From: Diploscapter coronatus
Lineage: Eukaryota > Nematoda > Chromadorea > Rhabditida > Rhabditidae
DNA: 64,000 bases
NCBI GenBank assembly: GCA_964036155.1
Contig: OZ038422.1
Span: 18,437,201-18,501,200, forward strand
Direction of reading: 5' to 3'
Made by a program: the position numbers and the translations under genes. The notes under the pieces were generated by a model. It made no database searches. It was given only the letters and a program-made list of their open reading frames with translations, and had not been told where the DNA came from. Of this stretch, positions 1 through 17,021 are shown in pieces. Numbering within the stretch: the stretch's first letter is position 1; each line of letters begins with the position of its first letter.

Positions 1-22
1 TCGGTAACCATTTCTATTTCAG

Positions 23-1914
23 TCTTGTTGTACTTATTCCATCCAGCTATCCATCCATTCATTCATGCATTCAGATTTAATGTTCTACACCCAATCAGTG
101 CCTGCGTCTACTTCTGCCTCTTTCAATGCTCTGTCTCTTGGAATGGGCGGCGGTACAATTAATACGATCATTTCCAAAAACTTTCCTAATGTAAGACATT
201 TCTTAAATTAATTAAATTCTGATATAACTTTTGGGCAATTTACATGAAACTGGTGAATTGCAACTCTAAGAATTAAATAATTTCAATTTCCACTCATAAG
301 TAATTGAGTAACACGAATATGTTCAACGTTTATTCCAATCTGAAACTTTATTATTGTTGGTGGAAAAATGATTTTGGTTGCAGTCGAATATGACGGTGGT
401 CGAAATCTCCAATCTGGTCTATGAAATGGCCAAGAAGTGGTTCGGACTGGAAGAGAACGACAGGCATCACGTTATCATCGGAGACGGACTCAAATTCGTA
501 CAGGAGGCTTCCAAAAGACGTATGGTTTGCCGATTCATTTTTGAAAGATGAGGATATTGTGATTTCGAAATTTTTGCAAGTTATACAATTGTCTCAGGAG
601 ATTACATGCAAAACTTCATTTTTTATTTATCGTTTATTTCTTGTCTGGAGGTGTGCCAATAAGTGGAATATTTCCCGCTATACTAAACCCTTTGATGTTT
701 TCAAACTGTTAAAATTTACCAAGATCCCGATTCCCGATTCAACAAAACCATTTTCAGATGACCAATACGACGTTATCTTTCTGGATGCGTGCAGAGAGTC
801 GAAAGAAGAGGAAACGCAGTGTCCCATTGCTGAGTTCTACCAGCCAGACATTCTTCAGTACATGCATGACATTCTCAAACCAACTGGTAAGTTCATTCAG
901 CCGTGTAAATTGGCCATTTTATTTTTTTTGCAAAATACGATCCAAGGAAACTTACGATCCTGCATTTTTCTAATTGATTTTCTCAGTATTTTATTGTGTT
1001 ATTAGCTAATGTACAACTCTGCTAATAGTATTTTCATGGCTGTCATTGGATCTTGGTGATAAGCTAATGCCGTCATTTTTCACTACTTTCATCCTCACCC
1101 CTTGTCTTTTTTATCCGAATTTAACAAAATTATCGAGATTTACGAGATTTATCGAGGTTCAAAATCAGCCGTTTGCATAATTTCAGGCGGAATATTCGTG
1201 AATTTGGTGATAATCGATGAGAGAATTAGCAAGCAGGAAGAAGAGAGGCGAATGGCGATGGTGAAGCACAAGTTCGATCAGGTCTTTCCGTACTGCAATA
1301 GTCACACGGTTGGAAGCGATTTGAATGTGGTTAGTTCGTATGTTTTTGAAAACAAAGTTTACTACCATAATTACTTTTCAAACAACTCGAAAATGTTTAT
1401 TTATGATCTTTCTTCATATATTCTCTGATTCTAGTAAAATGCCTCTATTTCCTAAATCGTTGGAAAATTAAAATCAATGATCTATATACATTTGATTTTT
1501 CAATGGCTTTCTGAATTTAAAAAATAGGGTCCTTTTCTTGTCTGCACTTTCGGACATGAATGGCAATGCAGAATTTTAGTTGAGAATACACATTTTAAAA
1601 TGACAATAACTGTTTGGATAACTCAATAATTTTTGCGACTCGAAAATAATAAGACTTTTCAGCGACATGGCATGAAATAGTGGATTTAGAAACTTGAATA
1701 GATATAAAGGTGCATAGATTGTCTAGAGAAGAATTTGCTATGACACTTCAAATTACTATTATCTCAAGGTCATATTTTTCCGGGTTTTCATAATTGACAC
1801 CCATATTTTAAATTTCAGGTGTTGGCCTGTAGAAAGCAACCGTTCGTCTCGACCCCTCAGAAAGTTATCGACTTCGTGGAGTCGATTGTTTCGCACACGG
1901 ACAATTTCATCTGA
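23..1914 (+). CDS. Spermidine-synthase-like / METTL13-like class I methyltransferase, 5'-truncated by the window
   Basis: Exons 23-190, 384-519, 758-886, 1187-1329 and 1819-1914 join in one frame (224 codons including TGA); all introns are GT-AG. The gene continues left of the window. An alternative first acceptor at 74 would shorten the first exon. Seen: motif I LGMGGGTIN (SAM-binding GxGxG loop), the acidic post-I segment TVVEIS, an IIGDG segment and DQYDVIFLDA, then a C-terminal strand region ending VESIVSHTDNFI. This order is that of spermidine-synthase-fold methyltransferases, of which METTL13/eEF1A-KNMT is the best-known relative. The substrate is not readable from the sequence: protein lysine or N-terminal methylation is as possible as polyamine synthesis. 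A poly(A) signal follows about 100 bases after the stop. Confidence 0.72.
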
Positions 1915-2015
1915 ACTCAATTCGAATTCGAGTTGAAGAGGGGCTTTTCCATCTTTTCGGGTTTAAATCAAATCTTTCGGTTATCTCATTTCGGATGCAA
2001 TACGTGTAGAGTAGC

Positions 2016-2021
2016 AATAAA
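2016..2021 (+). promoter_or_regulatory. AATAAA poly(A) signal of the methyltransferase gene
   Basis: Perfect AATAAA 102 bases after the stop codon at 1914, at the distance expected of a short nematode 3' UTR. Confidence 0.6.
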
Positions 2022-2992
2022 TCCATAATAGTTAGTCATTCCAAAAGGAAGTAAATTTCTTCACAATTCAATAAATGGTAAATAACCTTTCACAATCCTG
2101 TGATAGCAATACTTTTAAAGAAATTTGATGACAATTCAGTAATAATCATGTCTCCTCTCAGATAGTCCGAGTCAAGTCAAAGCTTATTAGGTACACTGGG
2201 TTATTTGCTTGCATCAGAGGCAGAGATTGATAATTCTCATTTCTCTAATAATGCTTCTCTTCTTTTCCTCCATTCGTTATCTTTTCTTTATTTATGATGA
2301 GTCTTTTTTGCTCTCTTATCACGAAATGTACAAGTTTCAACTCACATTTTCTCGACCATCAAAACCTTTAATTTTTTCATGATCACTAGAAGTAGGTTTT
2401 ATTTCTATATTTATTTCATGATTATGTTCTCTTTGGAAAAAGTTGGACTCTTGGATGTTTGACCAGTTTTCAGATCAGCTAGATTTTAAAAAATCGAAGA
2501 GCTTTCCTTCCTTACCCACATTTTTGCTCAAAAATCTTTAGACTTTCTAAATAACAACTGACCAAGCTCTTCAAGAATTCGAAAATTTAGGAATTGTAAA
2601 TTTAGTTAAATCACTTGTTGATAAATTTTTTTTTAAATTGCAGATGAAAGGGCAATCGTTTTACGACCAGAGATAAAATCAATGATTACTTTTTCTTTCC
2701 AGTTCAGTAATCGATGCTGACAATTCTTGCCTCTCCTCTCCTTTTTCCCTCCCCATTCTCTGAACTGAACTGTCTGTCACGCTCTCCATAATCTTTTTTA
2801 CCCAATGTGAATCTTCAAATCTGATGCAATTCTAAATATTTCCGCCTCTACCTTTTGTTGTTTATTTGCCTTTAGGTTATCGTATTCTAATGCATTCTTA
2901 TCACCACTAAACGTGGTGAATTATTTCCGGACACAATTGTGCAAATAATACGTCATTTTTATACATTTATAGACTCGTTTGGTATTGATTAG
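2022..2992. other. Intergenic stretch upstream of the nuclear receptor
   Basis: No coding frame or structural RNA recognised. It holds pyrimidine-rich tracts on the + strand (about 2255-2320 and 2725-2760), like those upstream of other starts in this window, so it probably contains the receptor promoter. Confidence 0.5.
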
Positions 2993-2998
2993 TTTCAG
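2993..2998 (+). promoter_or_regulatory. TTTCAG acceptor two bases before the receptor start codon
   Basis: TTTCAG followed by AA and then ATG at 3001, with no donor needed for the coding frame. This is the arrangement of a spliced-leader trans-splice site or a 5' UTR intron. Sequence alone cannot tell the two apart. Confidence 0.45.
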
Positions 2999-3000
2999 AA

Positions 3001-6000
3001 ATGCCAATGAAATGTTCAATTTGCGGGTTGGCAGGTGACGGTGCACATTTCGGTTCGTAATGTTAATTAGTTTAGTTTACAATATCTGAAGTTGTAAGTA
3101 GAAATTATAATTTGGAAATATAATGTTTGTAACACACAATATCCTATTCTGAAACATGACTATTTTAACTATTTAGCTATTCTTATATTTTTATCAATCA
3201 ATATTTTATAATATAGTTATTCGAAAAGTTGACTACTTTGTGCTATTTCTAGATACTAGAAATAGAGACATTTCCTAAAATTTAATTCAGATCATTAATT
3301 TCTGCCAATACTGTCTTTTACCTTCTAACAGACTTATTATATCATCTAGAGTCGAATTTAGCACGAATGATGGTAGCTGAAACATAAATTACAGGAGCAG
3401 AGGCGTGCCGTGCATGTGCTGCCTTCTTCCGAAGATCAGTAGCCCTGAGGAAACAATATGTCTGCAGGAATAATGGGAAATGTGTCATTGAAAGTTCGGT
3501 GCGGTGCATGTGCCGAAGTTGTAGATTTAGCAAATGTCTGGCTCAAGGAATGAAACGAAGTGGTGTGTCGGAAAATGCCATTAGTTATTTGAAATTAGGC
3601 AATTACTATATGACGAGATGACAAGACCTATAGCTAGAGATAGGAGAAGGAAGGAGAGTAGGGAGAAAAGTATGGGAAAAGATAGGCATCGTCAAATGGC
3701 AGTTGTCTGAAATTGCATGTCATCGTTAAATAAACGATCGAAATTCTGATATCATAATTGTAATTACAGCTGTTCAACGACATCGAGAAGCACTTGGCAA
3801 AAGAGACGAGCAGGGCGATTCAAAGGAAGGACTGCAATCGATGAGTGAAGTTGGCAGTCCTTCCTGTTTGGACGACGATGGAATGCCGACTTTGGCTCAA
3901 CTCAATTTGGGATATTTGCATATGAATGAAATCAGAAATGTCATACATGCTAAGGAGAAGAATAAAATGTTCGGGGTAAGTCTTATGAATGGAGTCGTTC
4001 AAAGCAAAAATTAAAAAATGTCGAAATGGAAGCTCTTATTTCTGTTGGTATAAATAGCCAATCAGTTTTACAAAGTCCATAAAAAGTCTGGACCGGTTTA
4101 AAAGTTCATTTTTAGATTCATAGTGATTAGAATTTTTTATAAACTTAAATATCATTTCCTCTTCTAGCAATATTTTATCTATCTCCATAATTTGATTTTA
4201 ATTGGGCATGAATTTTCGATGTTAACGGCTTCTATTTGAAAGTAGAAGACGGGCCCGACTTTTTGCTCAACCTGTATTTATTTAGTAAAAAATATTACAT
4301 TCACGATGACAATGACTAATATAAGAATGGTGCCATCTAAAGATATTTTATTTGAGGGCAAATCCCCTCGCGCGGTTGCATACAAGGAAGCTAATGCTGT
4401 TCACACGCGGGAAGTCAGTCTAGTAGCCGACTGGGTTCTGTCCAGCCATCCTCATTTCGAAAAGCTCGACTCTGATCAGAAGAAAGTCCTGTTCAAGAAC
4501 TTCTTCTTGCCCTTTGTGATGTTGGAAACGGGCTATTATTGTGTGCTGCACGACAGAACTGACATAATCTACCTGCCTTCTGGCGATTACATCGACACGG
4601 CTCATCCAGAAAGCTTCTATCACGACGAGGAGGGCAAGCAGAAAATGAGCACCGAGGATGCTGTCAAGTATGCTCATTAGGAAATGAAAGCATGTTTTTT
4701 TTTATCTTCAGACTATTTGCACCATCATTTGAAATCTATCGTCGAAATATTTTGGACCCTATGCGAAGGGATCGAGTCGATGCCTACGAATTCTACACGA
4801 TGTGTTCTCTCGTTCTATGGGATCATGGTAATACGTTTAAAATGATCAAATGGTAGCGAAAATGATTAGCTAAGGGATATTTAAATTTTCCTTTTCAATT
4901 CTAAATTAGGTTTCGATGTAGATTTTAGGCGCTTTTATTGAATCTTCGGTTTTCAAAATTTCCACTTTCTTAACAGCTCCGGTGGATTGCTTTGAGAAAT
5001 TTACCAAGGAAATTTTGCAAGTTGATAATCTGGGGTTGAGAATATTTTTGACAACTGGATTGGATTGAGAAAGTAATTCGTCAAAGGCCGAAAAATTAAC
5101 TTTGTGAAAAGCATATACCCCTAAATACATCATGTCATTATTTTTGAGAGCAATATCAGTTGGTTCTCGTTTGAATTATCTGGAGCTCAAATATAAGCAG
5201 TTACTTTGAAACTTTGTTTTCGAACCAAACTGCATTTCTTCAAGGAAGATCTTGCTGGCGGTTACCGAATATCCCGAGATTCGACCAGCGAGATTCATCA
5301 TGTTAAAGTTTTCTCGAATGTAATGCAGCACTTGTTTCGCAGTTTGATAATTTGGGGTCGACCATAACATTTATTAATCCTAAGAAAAGAATCAATAAGT
5401 AATTTGCCAAAATAAACAAAAATCACTGGGCCTTCCCTAAACTGTTCACAATAATCCCATTAATTTGAACTCTATAAATTAGAAGATATCCTGTCGTCAT
5501 GACCGAAAAATATAATGACATTGATTGTGGAAAGTCGTTGCCATTATGAAGTATCCTGTCTTTCTTTGTATAAAAGTAATTCATTCAGCGTAAGTAGGAA
5601 AATAGAGCGACATTTTTTGATAACGAATCTCACGATATTTCTTAGTTATTCAAAATAACTGTTGTATGCAATAAGTGGTATAGCAAAAATACGCGCTTAT
5701 TTTCTAAAATAACATTTCTATACTTCTGAAAGTCTAAAGCACTTAATAGTGATTTTGATTGTCAAGTTTCAGGCTTGGAAGGTCAATCTCCTGAAAGCGA
5801 AGAAGTTTCACGAAGTGCGAGAGAAGTCGTAATCAAGGAGCTCATTTTCTACTACAAACACGTCAAGAAACTGAATAACTTCGCTGCTCGAATTGCATCG
5901 TTGCTTATTCTGCTGCCTTCTCTTCTGGTCTGTTCCTATCATTATTTTGATGACTTTAGATATATATCACTTCAGCGAGCTGTACGACGTTTCCAAGAAG

Positions 6001-6077
6001 ATGTTGAAATTTCTCACGTCTTCAGTGTATATTCGGTTGACGATCAATTTTATCAAATGGTGAATGGAAAGTTCTGA
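3001..6077 (+). CDS. Nematode nuclear hormone receptor (C4 zinc-finger DNA-binding domain plus ligand-binding domain)
   Basis: Exons 3001-3052, 3395-3562, 3770-3975, about 4286-4667, 4712-4827, 5773-5927 and 5976-6077. The start gives MPMKCSICGL. Two C4 fingers follow: CSICGLAGDGAHFGAEACRAC with the P-box region ACAAFFRRS, then CxxNxxKCxIxxxxxxxCxxCRFSKC. A hinge follows, then a helical ligand-binding domain with HFEKLDSDQKKVLFKNFFLP, WDHGLEGQSPES and LLRAVRRFQEDVEISHVF, as in the HNF4-derived supplementary receptors of nematodes. It should be a ligand-regulated nuclear transcription factor; ligand and targets are not readable. The junction after 3975 is unresolved: the best acceptor (4285) is out of phase with the donor at 3976, so a small exon or other site is missing from my model. 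Intron 5928-5975 is 48 bases, in frame and stop-free. Confidence 0.85.
4906..5370 (-). other. Possible antisense coding relic inside the receptor's largest intron
   Basis: Two minus-strand open stretches (5176-5370, 64 codons; 4906-5133, 75 codons) lie in series within the receptor intron 4828-5772. The first begins just after a TTTTCTTAG acceptor-like sequence, and a TTTAG lies just after the ATG of the second. Composition is protein-like (mixed charged and aliphatic, little low complexity), but I recognise no family and could not connect the two parts with certainty. It may be a nested gene, a decayed gene fragment or chance. Confidence 0.25.
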
Positions 6078-6141
6078 GCTTAAGAAGAAAATCTATAAAC
6101 TATCCAAAATTAATAACGTTCACAATTTGCATATAATTCTA

Positions 6142-6147
6142 AATAAA
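6142..6147 (+). promoter_or_regulatory. AATAAA poly(A) signal of the receptor gene
   Basis: Perfect AATAAA 65 bases after the receptor stop codon at 6077. Confidence 0.6.
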
Positions 6148-6317
6148 TCTATGATATGATATGATATCTTTCTGCTCTTAAATTAGCGTTGTTAAATTTG
6201 AAATATACAGCGACACTCAAATAACATTGAACAATTTATGAACTTTATCTCGTATCGTTCGTTTATCTTTGATATATCGATTCTCCTGGATTTTGGGAGT
6301 TCCTAGATTCATAAAAT

Positions 6318-6548
6318 CTAACAAGGGAAGTTTCCACATAGGAACTCACAGATCTTGATGAAACTCTCCAAATAGGGGTTTTCAATGTTGCTGATCACTA
6401 CTATCACGTCAAAATCCGTAAAATAGGGACTTGGAAGTAGGAAATTGGTGAAAATCCTTTCTTCGCTTATTGTTTGTGAAATTGCAAAATTTGCATACAT
6501 GTTTGACAAGTGAATTTGCCCATTACTTGCACAAGATACGAGCAAAAA
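6318..6548 (-). repeat. Dispersed repeat with coding-like motif, copy 1
   Basis: Minus-strand translation includes SNIENPYLESFIKICEFL and ends NFPC. It aligns without gaps over about 44 residues with copy 2 (8500-8738) and more weakly with copy 3 (8768-8872, opposite strand). The DNA is also alike: acaagggaa near one end, ccaaatagggg in the middle and tacgagcaaaaa near the other end. Pieces of an unknown coding sequence or mobile element; family not recognised. Confidence 0.55.
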
Positions 6549-8253
6549 CGGTCAATCCACATTTATGATGTGTGTAATGTGTATTGCGATTTGTGAAAGG
6601 TGTGATAATTGCACTGCCCATAATTGAAATGATTGATTAAAGTACAGCTGCAATGGAGATAAGTTCAACACAATTCAACTCCAATTCTCCTTCTCCTTTT
6701 CTCTCTGATTTCATTTTTCCATCTTTTCCTTCCCCTATTTCCCACTCTTCTGTTGTAATGCCATTACTCGAAATGTATTTTTGATTGTTTGACATTGGAA
6801 ATCCACAATTCACGTTTTCGTTAATTTTCTTGATGATTGCCGCTCAGTTGGCTATGTTCATTTCCAATCAATTTTCGACTCCTTCCTTCCTTCGTTTCTT
6901 GATCAATCATATTTCGTCGAAAGACACATGTGATCTTGCAATATTATTGGTGTGATTTGTCGAGTTTTCTACAGAGCAATTGTCACTTTTTCTAGGATGT
7001 TGTTTGTTAGTGCTAGAGCGACTGCGGAGATTGCAGTCAGGTATTGGATGTCATTGCTTTAGTGCTCTAGTGCTTAGTGGACAGTTCATCTCTGTTTCTG
7101 TCATGAGCTTCGTCGACTTCATAATGCCAGCCTCAGAGTCAGTCAGCAGCTTCAGCCATCATCCTCTGTTCCCTCTCCTGCCTCTATTTCTATCTCTATC
7201 TCTGTATCACTTTCCTACAACATATGCTGCTCATCCTCTAGTCTTCTAGCTCTCATCCACTTTATAGCTCTTTAGCTCTATCTTTTTTTCTTGTTTCTCC
7301 GACTCCCCTCTATCTTCCTCTTTATCAATTTCTTTATCAATCTCTTTATCTGTATCTTTCAGCTCTTTATCTCTTTATCCCATTCAGCTCGAACTGCCAT
7401 GTCACATTTGGGTGTAATCAGATCGAAGTCAATCGAGAATCATGACTGGCAGTCTGGCAGAATCTGTGACACATGTTATTTTGTTCCTTTTCAGATTATC
7501 AACACACATTTCATGGCCCTTCGGAAATTATAAAAATTGCGCGTTTTATTGCGAATCGTAATCATCTGTCCGGAAAAATTTCCCTCTCATTTATATATTA
7601 TTTCATTTGTCTTAGTGTAAGAATGTGGAACATTTGAATGTAAGTCACAGGTGTTATTTGCTGCATGTCGAATTTGTTCTATATTGAAATGAGATAGATC
7701 CAGATGATCACTTTTCAGGCAATTTGAAAATATCGTAGCATTCGAAATAGTTTAGACAGCAATAGGATGAAGAGTAGAGCAGAGATTCTGCTTTATACTA
7801 TTTTGCACGTTACGATGCTATGACTGTAACAGTTGATCGCTTTTAGTTTATTCTTGGTCATCTATCCTCTCAACTTGATTATTTAGCAGTGAATAGTCCA
7901 TTGTTTCGCATCGTTTGTCGATGATCATTTGACTCTTTTTGCAGTGCAGAGGATATTATCGATCCATTGCATCATCGCCTGCGAAAATCAGCTCGTCTTA
8001 CATTTCCTGCTTTCCTTCTCCCCTTTCATATTTTCAATTCTCAATTAGCCATCTCAGTTCAGTTTCAGCTGAGCTATTGGTTTATTTCTTTCCGTGTTTA
8101 TATTCAGCAGCTTCATCCTCATTTCCCTCTCCTTCCCTTTCTTCTATCATAATCCCCCACTCATTGTTCGATTTCCTTTATCCTTTTTATCTCCTCTCTA
8201 TACGAGTCTAAAGATAATCTTCTTTATCATTCGAGGAACATATCCTATTTCAG
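6549..8253. other. Upstream region of the acetylcholinesterase gene
   Basis: No gene recognised. The + strand is strongly pyrimidine-rich in blocks (6660-6750, 7150-7400, 7990-8200), which explains several low-complexity open frames here. It most likely holds the promoter and 5' UTR of the downstream gene. The acceptor CTATTTCAG ends at 8253. Confidence 0.5.
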
Positions 8254-8300
8254 TCGATGTTCTGCTGTATGGTCACAATGCTAGTCAAGCTAATCGAGTG

Positions 8301-13041
<4,741 letters not shown>

Positions 13042-15076
13042 TGAAACCACGGATACACGGATAAGATACAGCCTCACTAAAGTACACTCAACATTACCCC
13101 CGGTTAATAAGAAAGGATAGGAATTCAGTACAGTTCATTATGACTGAATTATGCCTTCCAATTCCTTCCTCATCCAATTCACTTCCTTCTGTGATATGCC
13201 TCAACGAGCGTTCCCTCATAATTGAGCTTATTTATAATTTAGAGTAGTTCATTTTTTTGTTCTTGCAGAAGATTTTATTAGACCACTTTTAAAATATTGC
13301 TTCGTTTAATTTCGAGTCTTTTTCTCTCAAATTATCATGTTTATTTACACATCTTACAGATTCTTAAGAATTCTGCTCATGCACGTCAAATTCGACCGAC
13401 GCTTGTTGTCTGTAAATTATTCAGATGCGTTATTATTGTCATAGCTATCGATTATTTATCACGATATCTTAAGTGATCAATATCTGATATTAGTTTGGTA
13501 GGAAAGTTCGTTCTGATATAATATTTTTCGAGTCTACTTCGCCAATTATTTAAGTCAGTTTCCTCGAAATTTTGTTATTTTTCATATTTTCACAGTAAGC
13601 ATGTCCAGGTTAATCATCAAGTCCGCTCTTCATTTTTTGGAGAATGGAGAATGAAGAAATCTGGAAACCGGAATTTGACGAAACTTTCTTACCAATGCAT
13701 TATTTTATCGTTTCGCATATCAATTTGCGCTTACATATTTCGTCAGAAATTTTATCTTCTTAGATTTCTAATTTTAGTCCATAAATATGTTGATAAAATT
13801 TAATCTTGCCATTGAAATACCTTTGTTCCAATTTTGAACATTTTGCGTGTCCTGTCGTATTGAATCTTATTCAAAGAAGGGTTTCTTATTGTAAATTTTA
13901 TGAGTATTTTTCTTATTATTTTTCATTATTATTGAATCGACAAAATATCAGCATTGTTTATTCGTAAACTAAAAAAAGATCTGACCGCTTTATATAACTT
14001 ACATCTAGCCATTTTCTAAACTTATCACTAAATTTTTCGTCTTCTTATAAAAATTAGTGATTTTCATATTAAATTCGTATGACTTTCGACTCTTTTCATT
14101 ATCACGAAAATCAAGTAAATAATAAATTTATTTCTAAAACGCAACGATAGACAAACAAACTTTTGAAATTAAGTAAAAGAAGAAAGTGCACTTCATTAAT
14201 CAATGGTTATTAATTTAATAGTAAGGGGATGTGCTAAATAAAATGGTAAATGATAAAATAGCTAGAAGAAAGATAAAACCTCACTCAAATATAATGGCAG
14301 ACAAAGGCTAAACCAAGGCAGTTACGAACGAAATCACATCCTTTTTCATCCATAATGGATGAAGAAAAATACGTAGAAAGGGAAAGAAAGAAAATAGAAC
14401 AATAACAGAAAATTAAGAAGATAGAGAGATAGAAGAAAATAAAACCGAGAAGAAAGAACAAAGCGGATGATTGCGCAGTGAATGTTCATATCGTGAAGAA
14501 TATTCCAATCGATTCTAAATAGTTTATCAAAAATAGTGTGAATTCCGACGATCATTGGCCTGTAAAGTATGACTTCTTTGATGAAGAAAAAAGAATAAAA
14601 TAGCCATAGACTAATTAGCACCGAAATTCAACTCTTTAAAGTAAACAAATAATCGATTGAAATACAAACGACAATAGAAAGGCGGGAAAACGGCAATGTT
14701 GAACAACTGAACGTAACTACCATCAATTTGAAATAATTCACCAATTTTATAGTAGTGATATTTGAATATTGCTGGATAGTTATATGAGAATTAAATATAA
14801 CTCTAATTAAATTAATTGATAAAAAATCGTGTGGGGATATTAATACCGATATAGAAACAAATAAAGTTAAATTTAATCTAGAAAAATCGTAATGACTTTA
14901 TGGCAGTTTATTGAACTTGCGTCAAGTGCATGTAGGAGAAAGTTAGTGAAGATTCTCAAGCTATTTGAAAATGCTAAAATGCTCAGAGCGGACATACAAG
15001 TAGTTCAATAATTATGATATAAAAGAAGAAGGATAAGAAAAATAATTAAATTAATCTAAACAACACTCAGCCGTCG
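13042..15076. other. Convergent intergenic region between acetylcholinesterase and collagen genes
   Basis: AT-rich, no coding frame of note. It holds both 3' UTRs. A possible collagen poly(A) signal (AATAAA on the minus strand) lies at 14907-14912. No RNA gene or mobile element recognised. Confidence 0.5.
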
Positions 15077-17021
15077 TTATTGCCTGCTGTCTGTAGCTTT
15101 AATGCAAACTTGGCATCGGGAGACTCGCGTTCGCAAGTTACCCGACTTCAGTGTTTGACTTTCAGGGACCTGAAAATTAAATTTTTAAATAAGATATATC
15201 ATACTTTAGAATATATAAATATAATATAATTATTTTATGACGAGATAAATTTCTAATTTCACTCCGATTTCGATTCTAAATCAAACTGAAAATAAATCTG
15301 GCTCGTTTTTCTCAAAACTGGAATTCGAAATACACCAATCCACGTTTCGATAAAAATAACTGTCAATTTTGAATTCAAGAATATTACATTTCTAGTGTTA
15401 GCAAAATTTGGCCATAATGCCGGGATAAAATACGAATGTCGAAATTCGATTTGGGAAAGATAATAATTTCCCATTATTATTTTCAAATTTAAATTTGACC
15501 CGTGCTAAAAATCAATTTCGATCTCTGAAGTACAAAATTTGCTTGTATCAAAAATGTCTTTTTTGGTAAATGTTTACTGTTTTCAACATCAAACAAATAA
15601 AAACAAAGCTGACCTTAAATTCTTGATCATTGTCAATAGTCGTCAACCAGAAGGAGAATTTGTTGGCGAAGTAGTGACACGATCCTCGCGCTCCGTTACA
15701 TTCGATGAATGGCGTTGCTCTGAAGTCTTCCAGGCACGAGCCAGGAGAGCTGCAAATGGATGATATTGGCATTGAAAGACGGTGTTATTTGTTTTTGATT
15801 CTCTGGGTCCATCATTTTCCAAAGAATTTACCTCAACGATTGTCCGCCTCCCTCAGCACCAGCACCCGTGTGCATGGCGAATGAGTATCCGATCCAAAGG
15901 CTGTTCCATCCAGCAGGGCAGTTCGGGATCTGGATCGTCTGCGAGTGCACTGCGATCACGTTGGCAGGCGCCTCACAAACTGCGCATCTAAACATTCAAA
16001 TTGCATAATGATCGCGGAATATTTGAATCCCAATTTTTATGGTAAAGAAATGAAAGATTTGAAAAAATTACAATATTTGTGATCGTCGTCATATCTTTGC
16101 TATCTTAGTTTTCGAAATCAATATCCTCTCTTTTATCTATATTTGCCCGGTAGACTTTCTTGTTATTCTATCTCAAAAGCCAACCCTATTTTTAGACAGC
16201 AATGCTCCTCATCAATTTCTTCATCATTAGAAAAGAAAATTCCGTGAATCGAAATTGAAGATCTACCTCGAGATGTATGGCTGGATTTCTCCCTCGTTGA
16301 CAGGCATCATGGGAATGGGCGCTGTGGTCGAGAGCCAGTAGGATTTGTCGTTTCGACTGGCGTAGTTGCACACGTTGTTGAAATCGCAGAACAGGAAGGG
16401 CATCGTTGAGAATCGCTGGAGGCATGAACCCGCATGTCCTGCAAATCATATCATTCCTGGAGTAGATTATCATCGAATAGCATAAATAATGCTAATTTTC
16501 TCATTCTGTCTTTTTGTCCAATGCCGATAAGAGACGAGGAAAGGAGGCAACGTTTGGCATCCATTTCTTGTTTAATTTTAGCGCATTTGTATTAAGTTGT
16601 GAAGACCAGCTTCTTGGAAATTTAATCTTCAATGTTATTGATGTAATGCAGTATTTTATAAATCGAAGCGGAATAGTCTCTCAAAATTGAAGATTCAATT
16701 AGTTTCACTACTGTGGTATACTAAAGTTTAGGTTTTAATTGGATTTTTTAATTCGAATTTATTCGTTCTTGTTTACCGTTTCTTATATCCCTCTAAAGTT
16801 ATTTAAACTTCGACCAAAAAATCTAAAAATGAACTAACCGAGATCCTGGTTGTGTGATTTTTCGTTTCCTTCAATGTAGAGCAATGAGTATCCGTCCCAG
16901 AGTTTGGTGTGTCCATCGGGGCAGCGAGGGATGTCCGTGGTCTGTGAGTGCTTCACCAGCACGAAACCGTCCCTGTAGGCCGGGCCCGCAGGTCCAGGGC
17001 CACCGGGTAGACCAGGGGGTC
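15077..17021 (-). other. let-2: Collagen NC1 domain exons
   Basis: Five exons: 16839-17021, 16267-16438, 15832-15987, 15614-15749, 15077-15169, all GT-AG. The first begins with the last helix residues ([14 protein letters not shown]) and enters NC1 at [18 protein letters not shown]. Both NC1 repeats are present, with [14 protein letters not shown] / [14 protein letters not shown] and [10 protein letters not shown] / SRCQVCIK as matching pairs. NC1 drives chain trimerisation and head-to-head network joining. A short extra tail ATDSRQ follows the last cysteine motif. Confidence 0.95.

Noticed and set aside
7291..8211. Hydrophobic + strand frames resembling membrane proteins
   Set aside because: Composition effect of CT-rich sequence upstream of acetylcholinesterase; not supported by splice sites or family resemblance.
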